A stretch of DNA of 64,000 bases from Arbacia lixula. Its lineage: Eukaryota; Echinodermata; Echinoidea; Arbacioida; Arbaciidae. This document shows positions 29,398-39,124 of the stretch, piece after piece (the first letter of the stretch is position 1; every line of letters starts with the position of its first letter). The notes under the pieces are model-generated. The model was given only the letters and a program-made list of their open reading frames with translations. It did not search any database and was not told the DNA's origin. The DNA lies in NCBI GenBank assembly GCA_963669155.1, contig OZ022595.1, forward strand, positions 19,658,671-19,722,670, in the 5' to 3' direction. Made by a program: the position numbers and the translations under genes.

Positions 29398-29570
29398 TAC
29401 CTTGTCCTGGTCAGGTAATGCCTTGCTCTGGTCAGGTGATACCATATCTAAATCAGGTGAAAGCTTTGCCAAGATCAGGTAACACCTTGCCCACGTCAGA
29501 TGATGCCTTGTCCAGGTCAGGTGATACCTTTCCCAGATCAGGTGATACCTTGTCCAGGTCAGATCAATAC
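29398..29570. repeat. 21-bp minisatellite resembling a splice donor
   Basis: About 8 copies of CCTTGTCCAGGTCAGGTGATA in the intron between TLE exons A and B. Each unit carries CAGGTGATA or CAGGTAATG. The unit core CCTGGTCAGGTRA matches the real exon A junction CCTGGTCAG/GTGA. Confidence 0.85.
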
Positions 29571-29895
29571 ATGGTGCTCATAAACACAGTTTGAGTTTGT
29601 GGAGAGTCCTTGAATATTCATTTCATAAAATTCTTGAGATTTGCTCTTTTGATGCCCCTCCTCCCCCTTTTTCTGTGTTTTACTTGTTTTTCTTGTTCTT
29701 GTTATCATTCCCCCTTCATTTTGTTGTTGTCATTTTTCTTTCTCATGTTCTTCCTCTCCTTGCCTTTTGTTTTTGCCATCTTTCTCTTGATTTTTTTTTT
29801 ATTTTTTTTTTTTGCTCCAGATACCTTTCCTTTCCCTCTCATATATATCTGATATGTATACTTTGTTGCCATTACTTTGATGTTGATGTTAATAG

Positions 29896-30123
<228 letters not shown>

Positions 30124-30165
30124 TAAAGTTTTCAAAAATGCATAGCTCATGCTCTCTCTGTATCT

Positions 30166-30290
30166 ATGTGGTTCTCTCTCCTGTTCCCTCTCTGTTTCTC
30201 TTTTGCTTTATTTCACTCTGTGTCTCTCTCTCTACTTTTCTGTTTCTGTATCTATCTCTCTCTGTCTCTTTCTCTCTCTCTGTCCGGTGA
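30166..30290. repeat. Pyrimidine-rich CT repeat
   Basis: TCTCTCTCTCTGT-type low-complexity tract in the intron before TLE exon C. Confidence 0.85.
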
Positions 30291-30361
30291 TAGCTTTATT
30301 TATAGAAAATCTCTTCTCTTATGGTGCATTTTAAATATAATACAGAGAGCTTAAAGAATGA

Positions 30362-30490
<129 letters not shown>

Positions 30491-30514
30491 TAAGTTAACC
30501 CTTGCAGGGAAGGG

Positions 30515-30600
30515 ATAAGAAAGTTATCATTTTTTAAATTTCTGATTTTGTGATGTCATTTGCGAGGTGCTCTCCCAGATGTGTGCCGTATTGTTTCATA
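30515..30600. mobile_element. MITE family C fragment
   Basis: AAGAAAGTTATCATTTTTTA and GTGATGTCATTTGCGAGGTG, CTCTCCCAGATGTGTG match the inner arm of 13276-13786. Confidence 0.65.
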
Positions 30601-30981
30601 ATTTTTTTGTCTTTTGTTTTTAATGAAGGAATCATTTTTTTTCATAGAGGTATGTCTGTTTAATGTGTTTCAAATGATGTATCAACTGCACATGTAAAAT
30701 GTATAAATAAATCTCGTTTTCAGCCTTCCTTTAAGTTTGTCATGGAATAATATGCGGACAAAAATCTGTTTCCATTTAGTAGCTATTTGATAGCCATTTT
30801 TAGGGAATTTTGATAGCTGTAGTTGAGGCATCTAAGAATAATTAGTGCACAATATGTGTTGCATGTTTTTCAGTTGATATTGTAATGCAATGTTTGTTCT
30901 AAATATATTCCTTTTCTATATTTAGAATGCACTAGCTGTTACCCACGGTTTTGTATTAACCCGGCCATCATCGGACAACAT

Positions 30982-31588
30982 GTCAGCAAAATGCGAAAAT
31001 TTTTCCACTGCGAATTATTTGCTAACTCTTCGGAAGTGCCATCCCCCATAAAGGTATTTGACATGCCACGTTGTCCATCGAGGAAAGACACATGGGTGAG
31101 ATGCGAGGTGTGCGGCAGATGGATGCATCTCCGGTGTGCACACCTAGGTTGCGTTCGTGCGACCATCACCATAATCACGTTTTGAATCATGATTGAAAAC
31201 GTTATTCAAAATGCAAACATGAATCACGATAATGACAGAATCAGCATTCAGACGACTTCTCTCCAATAACGTTTCTACTCGGATTCGGGCCGATCCAGTG
31301 TGCATCCCAGTGCGCGGTTTGACCCAGGAAGTATAGGTCAGCTTTTACGCGCGCGTTTTCTGACTTCCACGTGGGCTTCTTGACTAGCACCGGAAATAGG
31401 CCGACACAATGATGTCGCGGTTGCGTTCAAGCACAAACGCAATCGTGATTCTGCAGAAACGAATTTTGAAGCACAATTCTAATCATGATTCTAGGGCAAA
31501 AAAGTGTCGCATGAACGCAACCCCAGATTGCCATCCCTCCACAGACGAAGAGTATATTTGCCAAGTCTGTTGCTGCCAGTACAACTAG
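30982..31588 (+). pseudogene. PHD-finger gene remnant split by a MITE
   Basis: The left half reads SRKDTWVRCEVCGRWMHLRC, AHLG up to about 31147. The right half, from about 31523, reads DCHPSTDEEYICQVCCCQYN and a stop at 31586-31588. Together they form the W..C..C..W.H..C ... C..C core of a PHD zinc finger, a histone-tail reader fold also common in transposon-encoded proteins. A ~376-bp element lies between the halves. Upstream sequence gives no further recognisable domain, so the parent gene is unknown. Confidence 0.6.
31147..31523. mobile_element. MITE inside PHD-finger remnant
   Basis: GGTTGCGTTCGTGCGAC at the left pairs with GTCGCATGAACGCAACC at the right. Subterminal AATCATGATT strings also pair. 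The target duplication is not clear to me. Confidence 0.75.
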
Positions 31589-31924
31589 GTGAAGATTTGT
31601 TTAAGGTTCTTTATGCCTTTCCTGAAGCAGTTGGGTTGTGTCAAGTATAAAAAATGTCATTGCTGATATGGTTGCATATCTTCTTATCAATTCCATACTT
31701 TAAATTCAGACCTAATTTGTAGCCTATTTCCGTGTTTGAATGGCAAAGGTAAGGCATCTACTGTGGGAATTGAGAAGGTTGTATTGAGACTTTTAACATA
31801 TCAAGCATGAAGGTAAATCATGTCATTTATGGAAGATCTAATGCTCACGTGGTGCTCATTCTGATGAAATGTTAATATGGGGAAAATAATAGCTGAGGGG
31901 CAGTATAATACATGACTTTGACAG

Positions 31925-32043
31925 AATTAAAGGTTTCCATACAGTACCTGGATTAATGCTTGTGGTACTGGATTGACGTTCATCATGTGTTAAAAATTAT
32001 AGAATACAAAACCAACTCCATAAGGGTGCTACTTTATCATTTT
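31925..32043. repeat. Left half of an inverted satellite unit
   Basis: CAGTACCTGGATTAATGC through AAGGGTGCTACTTTATCA is the reverse orientation of the 26935-28035 unit. Its other half resumes at about 33331 after the inserted hairpin-ended element. Confidence 0.75.
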
Positions 32044-33330
32044 TATGCCTCCGCCACGAAGTGGCGGGAGGCATTATGTCTCGGGTTGTCTGTCCGTCCG
32101 TCCGTCCGTCCGTCCGTCCGTAAGTCCGTCCTGAATCCGTTTAGGCAATATCTTGAGAACCATTAAGCAGATTTGCTTCAAACTTAGTACATATATGTAT
32201 TGCATGAAACCAATGAATTGTGTAAAATTGGGGTCAAATCTGATTGAGGTCAAAGGTCAAAGGTCAATGAAATTTGTGAAAATTTGCCAAAAATTGACCT
32301 TTTTCACAATAAATCCAAATCCAAGGATGCAGTTCTCATTAATCATGGTACAAAGGTAGATCACTACTTAGGAATAGACTGGTGACATTTTTGGTAAAAT
32401 TCCTGAAAGTTCAGAGGTCAAAGGTCAATGAACTTTGCCAAAATTGGCTAGAAATTGCCCCAAACTTAAAATTTTTCACAATAAATCCAAATCCAATGGT
32501 GCAATTCCAACCAAACATAGTGAAACGATGGATCACTGGTAGACTGGTGACATTGTTGGTGAAATTGCTGGAAGGTCAGAGGTCGATAACCTTTGCAAAA
32601 ATTGATATTTTTCACAATAAATCCAAATCCAATTCCAATGGCGCAATCCTAACCAAACATGTTGTCTCACTTCATGGAGGTAGACTGGTGAAAGTTTGGG
32701 TAAAACTCCTGAGAGTTCAAAGGTCAAAGGTAATTGAACTTTGCCAAAAATTAGCTAAAAATTGCCCCCAAAGTGATAATTTTCAAAATGTATCCAAATC
32801 CAATGGAGCAATACCAACCAAACATGGTGCAAAGATGGATCACTGCTAGACTGATAACATTTTTGGTGAAATTTCTCAAAGGTCAGGGATCAAAGGTCAA
32901 TGAACTTTGCCAAAATTGCCTAAAGATTGCCCCCAAATATTTTCACATTGAATCCAATACTAATGATTCAATTCAAACTAAACACAGTACAGAGATGTAT
33001 CACTTCATGGAGGTAGACTGGTGAAGTTTAGGTAAAATTCCTGTAAAGTCAAAGGTCACTGAACTTCGCCCCAAATTGGCTAATTTTAAACAAATTTTGC
33101 ACAAGGATAGATTTAGACAGACTGGTTAGATTAGATTGGAAGTCAAAGAAGTAAGAGGTCAAAAGTCAATGAACATTGCCAAACTTGGCTTAACTTGAAG
33201 AAATAGAATGTGATATTTTCACTTCACATGGGAGCAATGGTACATTGCCCATCAAACATCCACATTTTCTGATAATAGCAAAGAAGCGGAGGCATATTTA
33301 TCGACTGTGTGGCAGTCGAATTGCTCTAGT
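32044..33330 (+). mobile_element. Hairpin-ended non-autonomous element, copy 1 (Helitron-like ends?)
   Basis: Begins with the hairpin GCCTCCGCCACGAAGTGGCG, then (GTCC)n, then degenerate ~135-bp repeats (CAATGAACTTTGCCAAAATT, CAAATCCAATGGTGCAATTC, ATCACTGCTAGACTGGTGAC). Ends with hairpin CGACTGTGTGGCAGTCG, AATTGCTCTAG and T. A 3' hairpin a few bases before CTAG-T is a Helitron-type end; the 5' TC is not evident, so the class is unproven. A second copy is at 47082-47758. Confidence 0.75.
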
Positions 33331-33520
33331 TTTATCTTGCTTTTTACAAAATTTGACTCTATTGAAATGAGAGAATGCAAAGAGTAGAAGTTTTCATTCA
33401 GTATTTTATGATTAAACAGTCTGGTACATGTACTTGATTGATGCTCATGGTACCGGAATAGCGCTCGTGATATGATAAAATGAAAGAATACAAAATCAGC
33501 TCGATATAGATATAGGTTAA
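33331..33520. repeat. Right half of the inverted satellite unit
   Basis: TTTTACAAAATTTGACTC, TTTTCATTCAGTATTTTATG, ATTAAACAGTCTGGTACATG and a further partial unit continue the inverted 175-bp repeat. Confidence 0.75.
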
Positions 33521-33930
33521 AGCAAGTTTGTGGGCAACATGGGAGTGTTGAATTTAAGATGAAAAAAAAATTGAGTTGATATAGCAAAAAACTTAAATTG
33601 AGGGGAAATTAATTCCAATAGAAAGTGATACAATTTAAAATTAATACAGAAACTCCACACAAAGTGTTCAAAGAGATTTTTCCAGATATAGAGAGTAATA
33701 ATGGTTACCATTGATTGTATTTTGAGGGGAAATAAAGGAAAAATAAATAGAATTCGGATTAAGCCTTGTTGTATCATGTGTATGTATGTAGGCCTATTGC
33801 ATATGATTGTAATGTGTAATAAAGGATTATTATATTTATATTTTCATCATAAATTGACTGGTTTCAAGGGAAAGTAAGGCAGACCTTCTAGCTTTTATTT
33901 CAATTTTAGTTGTTATTCATTATTGGAAAT

Positions 33931-34075
33931 AATAGTGCCATTCTCATTGTGCTTAAAAAATTGCGATGTTAGAAAAATCGCGAAGTTAGGGGACAATAGG
34001 GACAATTGGTACGGTTGATAGGCAACTTTCACCCTAACTTCGCGATTTTTCTAATATCACGATGAGAATGGCACT
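33931..34075. repeat. Small foldback (~145 bp)
   Basis: AGTGCCATTCTCATTGTG and AAAAATCGCGAAGTTAG pair with CTAACTTCGCGATTTTT and CACGATGAGAATGGCACT. Confidence 0.85.
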
Positions 34076-34079
34076 ACTT

Positions 34080-35170
34080 TTTCTATTCTTATTTTTTGAG
34101 CAAAATCATCCCTAATTTTTCGGTCAGAAATTGTGGGAGATCTGGGAAGAAGAAATAAATCTTACGATGTTACATACATGCATTGCTTGGTTGGAATGTT
34201 TCATAAACTTGATAAGGGTGTTGTTATCAACATTATAAAAAGTAACTATATTCTTGTCTTATTCATTAAGACTCTGGTGCAAAATTCATGCCTGTCATAT
34301 AATGGGATCTACGATCGTCTTAATCAAATACAGATTCATTGTTTCATGTACTGTTACTGGTATTGGTTCTTGTGTTACCATTATCACCAGCTGAATAAGC
34401 ATGTGTTCATTAAATTACTGTGGATCATGTAGACCTCACCACACAAAAAAATAAAGTGAATTGTCGTTTGTGTGTCTCACAAGTTTTCTGAGAGATGTGA
34501 CTTCTCCCTGCTCTTTTTCAAAGTTGCTTTACAAGAATCAATTTTTTTTCTATTTTCTTGTCATGTATAAAAACAACAAAGGAATACATTATACATAACA
34601 ATACAGAAGAAATATCAGTACAATACTTTTCACAATAGAATGCCCAGGACGACGTAGTAATGAACATGCAGGGCAAATATAATACAAAAAGTGCAAATAA
34701 TAAAAGTTCATAAAATCATATCAATTAAAATTGTATTAGAGTGAGAAGATGAATGAATTAAGATTTCAACAATAACAAGAAATAGTTAAAAAAAAATGTC
34801 AGTTTCATTCAATTCATTGTAACATTTTTTTTAATGATACAACAAACTGGCTAACTTAATAAATGTAGTGGAAATTCATATCGATATTGACTTGTAAAAG
34901 GGACGTAATGTAATTATGCATGTACATCGTGTGTTAGATAGTTATGTAGTGTGTGAGCGTATGTCAATTCTGTATGTAATGTGTATGTGTGTGTGTGTGT
35001 GTATAAGCAAGTGCAAAATTGTGTGCGTACAGTGTTTACACTGTATTATAATAATACGATTCCGACTAAGTAGGTATGACTTCACGTGATAAAGCGTAGT
35101 TTTGCCCATGTGATCACCTGCGAAGAAGAAAAGTTCATTACACTCTAGGGGTTACATGTGGTTAGTACTT
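34080..35170. other. AT-rich sequence, nothing recognisable
   Basis: Short ORFs only, a (GT) microsatellite near 34985-35002, no splice-linked exons or repeats that I can name. Confidence 0.6.
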
Positions 35171-35173
35171 TTT

Positions 35174-35640
35174 GTCTCGCCTGAACGAAGTTCGGTAGAG
35201 ACCTAGTGATCACTTTTCCTGTTAGTCTGTTGGTCTGTTAGTCTGTTGGTATGTTGGTCTGTTACAAAAATGTTAGTTTTATTTCTGCATCAATTGTGAT
35301 AAAACTTGGTAAAATGATCCTTGGGTAATACCACATGTGTCGTCATGAGGTTGATGGGGGTGAAAGGTCATCTAGGGGTCAAAAGGTCAAATGACATGAG
35401 GCCATGTGCCTCATTTTTCTCAAAGCTTTCGTTTGACTTGCTCTCTTCTCTTTTTCTGCATCAATTGTGATCACACTCGGTACAAATGATCTTTAGGTAA
35501 TACCATATGTGTCTCTTCATGAGGCTGATGTGGTCAAAGGTCATCTACGGGTCAAAAGTTTTGAAAAAATATTTGAAAAAAAAACTTAGCACTGTTTATC
35601 AATTGCGAAATCAGGCGAGACTCGTGGTTCGCGAACCACC
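35174..35640 (+). mobile_element. CGAAGTTCG hairpin element, most complete copy
   Basis: GTCTCGCCTGAACGAAGTTC at the 5' side and the perfect palindrome GTGGTTCGCGAACCAC at the 3' side, with CAGGCGAGAC inverted to the 5' end. The interior repeats GTCTGTTGGTCTGTTAG and has two diverged copies of an ~180-bp block (TGCATCAATTGTGATNANACT). Same layout as the 32044-33330 family. Confidence 0.8.
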
Positions 35641-36529
35641 TTGCTTGTTTCGCTGATCTCTTCACTCTTCACTCCTCACAGTCCTAACGCGTGATCAATA
35701 TTTTCAGTACGTGGAAAATAAAAGTTCGTTACACTCGGACTATCAATTGACTAACAGTAGACTAACAGGAGCTCGGCGCCGCGGTACGTGGTAACAAATT
35801 TGTGGTCATTGTTAGTTACGTCTACGGCTTGGGTATTGGTAGAGAATATCATATTTGGTACAGATAGTTAGTTTGAGATGTGGAATATAAAGCAAATAAT
35901 AAATTTTGGTTTCAGGCAATGAGACGACCTATCACTTCCTCGGTCATCTGAATGTATACGCTATCATTCCTCAGCTTCACTTTGGAAGGAAAGCTACATT
36001 TATTTATTTATTCATTCATTCATTAATTCCTGCATAGTTCTCCAATAACAAACCATGTGATACGACCAATGACATATAAAATATACATGTGACAAATAGC
36101 AATCTATTTAAGATACATACAAAGTATTAAGACATACATATACTTGTACACAGTGGAACATACAGAGGTCTGACAATATAAGCTTGTAGCTTTAAGGGTT
36201 GCTTGTTTTCATATATAACCCTTACCTACACTATACAGAAATGTTACAACGAAAATACAAGCGAAAATCGGAAGAGATGGGGGGGGGGGGCAGAAAGGAG
36301 GAGGGGTTGTCCAATTAACCACATTAATAGGGAGTTGTCACATTCATATCAAAATATACACGCCAATGATATGAATAATACAAGAAACAGATACAAAACA
36401 AAACAAAAATGTGAGGTAGGTGTCGATTAATAAACTAAAAAATTAAGAACATTAACTAGTCATAGAATCTATGGTCCACATAATGTAAGATAATCTGACA
36501 TCAAGTTAACAAAACTCAGACTTACTCAG

Positions 36530-36895
36530 ACTTCATCCTCTACAGAAAAGAATCCTCCGTTATATGTGCCAATTCTCATTACCTTGAACCTTCTTTACCC
36601 AACCGTTTTCATATCCTTCATGTTTGTTATATAAATATGATGCAAATTGGCTGTTTAATGCGCAGATTCTTTTCAAACTCGCTACCTTCTTATATCGTGC
36701 ACATGCTTTCATTGAATGCAGAAATTCATCAACACAATACCCGTCAGTCTGTTAAATTCCACATGAGGGAAGTAATAAAAATGCTCCAGTAACATGGAAT
36801 TCATTATCAGCCCACATTCAGAATGCTCAGTTCATCAATTCCTTTAAAATTCAACTTAAAGCATTCCTCCTCTCTAATCATTATTGACCTGGCGA
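36530..36895 (+). pseudogene. LINE ORF2 C-terminal remnant
   Basis: A decayed frame reads LQKRILRYMCQF, then NAPVTWNSLSAHIQNAQF, INSFKIQLKAFLLSNHY and a stop. The W-N-S-L...FK..LK..LL pattern is the usual C-terminal end of CR1/L2/jockey-type reverse transcriptase ORFs. Stops and frameshifts throughout. Confidence 0.6.
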
Positions 36896-37167
36896 AACAT
36901 AGAATAAAGTAATTTAACAGCTTTATCTCTCCAGTGTAATTATTTTGTTTTCTCTTCAGATTCTTATCAAGCCACTGAGGCTTTTACGGGTAAACCTTTT
37001 TTTCATTATCTATACTTACATATGAATTCTCTATAGATACTCATGTTGCGCCGATTTTATTAACCGTCACTATTGCCGATTAGTCGCTATTCATTCAAAT
37101 TTTCCTATGTTAATTCATATGTCGATGTAATACATGTTTGAGTGTTTTGTGTGTATATATATATATA

Positions 37168-38829
37168 CACTGTTGGTCATAAAGGTGGAATATTTTTTTT
37201 CACCAAATTTTCACAGCGTAATTATTACCACATGATTTGAATATGGCATTTATGGTGCATGATAACAACTTTACTTTATTATTCTGCCTTTTACACACGT
37301 TTGACAGTGATATTTTACAAGTTTATGTCCTAAGCGATGGATGTCATGAGCACAGAACAACAATGACGACAATATACAGTAAATTAAAGGATCATGAGAT
37401 ATTTATTTTCAATCTCTCTCAGTTTTCCAGATGACTTCTTTTTTGTGATTTCATGGACAAATTTGCATCAAACTTGAGTCATTGTTCTTACTCAGTCACT
37501 AGTATCGGGTATGTCCACCCCTGGCACGAACCAGCGCATGCAGACGTCGTGGCATGCTGTCCACTAGCTTGTTGATGACGTCAACAGGCATAGCGTCCCA
37601 TTCTTCCCTCAGAGCATCTGCCAACTCCTGCAGATTTTGAGGAATGACCTCTCTGTCGTTGATGGCTCGGCCTAGGGCATCCCATGCATGCTCTATGGGG
37701 TTCATATCCGGCGAACAAGCTGGCCATGGCAACTGTACGACGCCCTCTGCCTCCAGGAATTCCCTTACTGCAGCGGCCCTGTGCGGTCTAGCGTTGTCAT
37801 CCTGCAGTCGGAAATTGTGCCCATACACTCGTCTTGCATATGGAAGACAGTGGAACTCCAAGATATCCCTGTAGGCGGCGGCGTTGACGTTTCCGTCCGG
37901 AACCACCAGTGGCGTTTTCCCTCCATAATGGATGCCGGCCCATATCATCACTGAGCCGCCTCCGCCTTGAGTCGTCTCGTGGATACATTCATCGCGAAGG
38001 TTTTCCCCGGCTAATCGACGAACTCGTTGTCTCCCATCCTTTCGGTCAAGGATGAACCGGCTCTCGTCCGTGAAGACCACATGTTGCCAATGTCCTGGAT
38101 GAAGCCTTCTGTGCTCCCTAGCCCAAAGAAGACGAGCTACTCTGTGGCGAACAGACAGGCGTGGACATTTGGTCAACCGTCGTGCTCGGTAACCATGTTG
38201 GAGCAATCTGCGATTAACGGTTGACCGGGAAACGTTGATCCCATGATATCTCCTCCACAAGCGACGAAGACGGCTCGTGGGCAATTTCCGGTTTCTGCGG
38301 CTGAAATTCAACAGTTGGCGATCATCTCTTCTTGTGGTCAATCTGGGACGTCCTGGAGATTTCCGTGGCCGCACATTCCCCGCCTCACGTTGACGTTTCA
38401 GGATCTTAGAGACTGCACTCTGTGATATCCCTAGGACTTCTGCGATATCAGTCTGCTTGTAGCCCTCCTGTCGCAGTGCTACCACTCTTTCGCGTATTGC
38501 TGTTGCCGTTGGACCAGGCATAGTCCAAGGAACGTCTCTACCGATTTTTATTTCAAACGGTACAAGGAACTCGAAAAAATGCAACCTTCTTATACACAGT
38601 GCTAAATCAGGGAAAGGGACAGAATATCATATGCATAGGCTTTTATAGTCTACAACAAAAGAATTTATTACGTAATCCAAATTTCTCATGTTATAATGTC
38701 ACCTGTGTAATGGGGAAACATTATGTAATCACTCAATTACCATTTTGTCTACGCGTAGCCTTTCAAATACCAACGAAACTGTCGATTTTTATTCAAAAAT
38801 ATTTTATTCCACCTTTATGACCAACAGTG
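37168..38829 (-). mobile_element. Complete Tc1-like transposon
   Basis: A 1662-bp element with 25-bp inverted ends CACTGTTGGTCATAAAGGTG plus GAATA, flanked by TA on both sides inside (TA)n sequence. It contains one intact transposase ORF on the minus strand. The exact ends, intact ORF and higher GC than its surroundings indicate a recent insertion. Confidence 0.95.
37499..38521 (-). CDS. Tc1/mariner DD34E transposase, intact
   Basis: 340 residues from MPGPTATAIRERV, close to the usual Tc1 length. A paired-type helix-turn-helix (TDIAEVLGISQSAVSKILKR, residues 24-43) is followed by the AT-hook-like GRPR (57-60) and a second arginine-rich HTH (about 65-110). The RNase H-fold triad is D152 (VVFTDESRF), D242 (LQDDNARPH) and E277 (SPDMNPIEHAWD). 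D242 and E277 are separated by 34 residues, hence DD34E. The frame stays open for 21 codons upstream, but I chose MPGPT because homologues begin near there and the upstream residues are not conserved in character. It acts in the nucleus: cuts and pastes the element at TA. Confidence 0.95.
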   Translation of the reverse strand: MPGPTATAIRERVVALRQEGYKQTDIAEVLGISQSAVSKILKRQREAGNVRPRKSPGRPRLTTRRDDRQLLNFSRRNRKLPTSRLRRLWRRYHGINVSRSTVNRRLLQHGYRARRLTKCPRLSVRHRVARLLWAREHRRLHPGHWQHVVFTDESRFILDRKDGRQRVRRLAGENLRDECIHETTQGGGGSVMIWAGIHYGGKTPLVVPDGNVNAAAYRDILEFHCLPYARRVYGHNFRLQDDNARPHRAAAVREFLEAEGVVQLPWPACSPDMNPIEHAWDALGRAINDREVIPQNLQELADALREEWDAMPVDVINKLVDSMPRRLHALVRARGGHTRY

Positions 38830-38915
38830 TATATATATATATATATATATATTTGTATATATATAGATGTATATATAGCCTATATAAATATATATATGTA
38901 TATATATATATATGT
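38830..38915. repeat. (TA)n microsatellite
   Basis: TATATATATATATATAT interrupted by short GTATAG strings. Continues the (TA)n found left of the Tc1 element (37150-37167), and a third tract lies at 39091-39113. Confidence 0.9.
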
Positions 38916-38988
38916 TCTTTTTGTTGATGTATTTATTGTTATTTCATATGTGCACTGTACTGTACTGTCGTTAATGTTATTGATTCCA

Positions 38989-39024
38989 GATCCTGATGAA
39001 GGGCAGGTGCCCGAAAGCTTGGTC
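38989..39024 (+). ncRNA. Hammerhead-ribozyme-like core (candidate)
   Basis: CTGATGA (38993-38999), A, stem GGGC, loop AGGT, stem GCCC, GAAA (39013-39016). This is the catalytic core layout of hammerhead ribozymes, which occur in Penelope-like retroelements. Stem III would be minimal (GCTTGGTC) and I cannot find a good stem I, so self-cleavage is doubtful. Confidence 0.3.
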
Positions 39025-39124
39025 CCTTAACCAGATAACTAGTGGTAAACAATGTCTTGCAACGGCCCTCTTCGACCCCCCTCTTCTGATCACATATATA
39101 TATATATATATATACATAAGTAAA

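Noticed and set aside
34133..34432. 99-residue plus-strand ORF
   Set aside because: AT-rich, low-complexity composition, no splice partners, no family recognised.
37644..37988. ORFs on both strands inside the Tc1 element
   Set aside because: They are shadow frames of the transposase gene, which carries the catalytic motifs.
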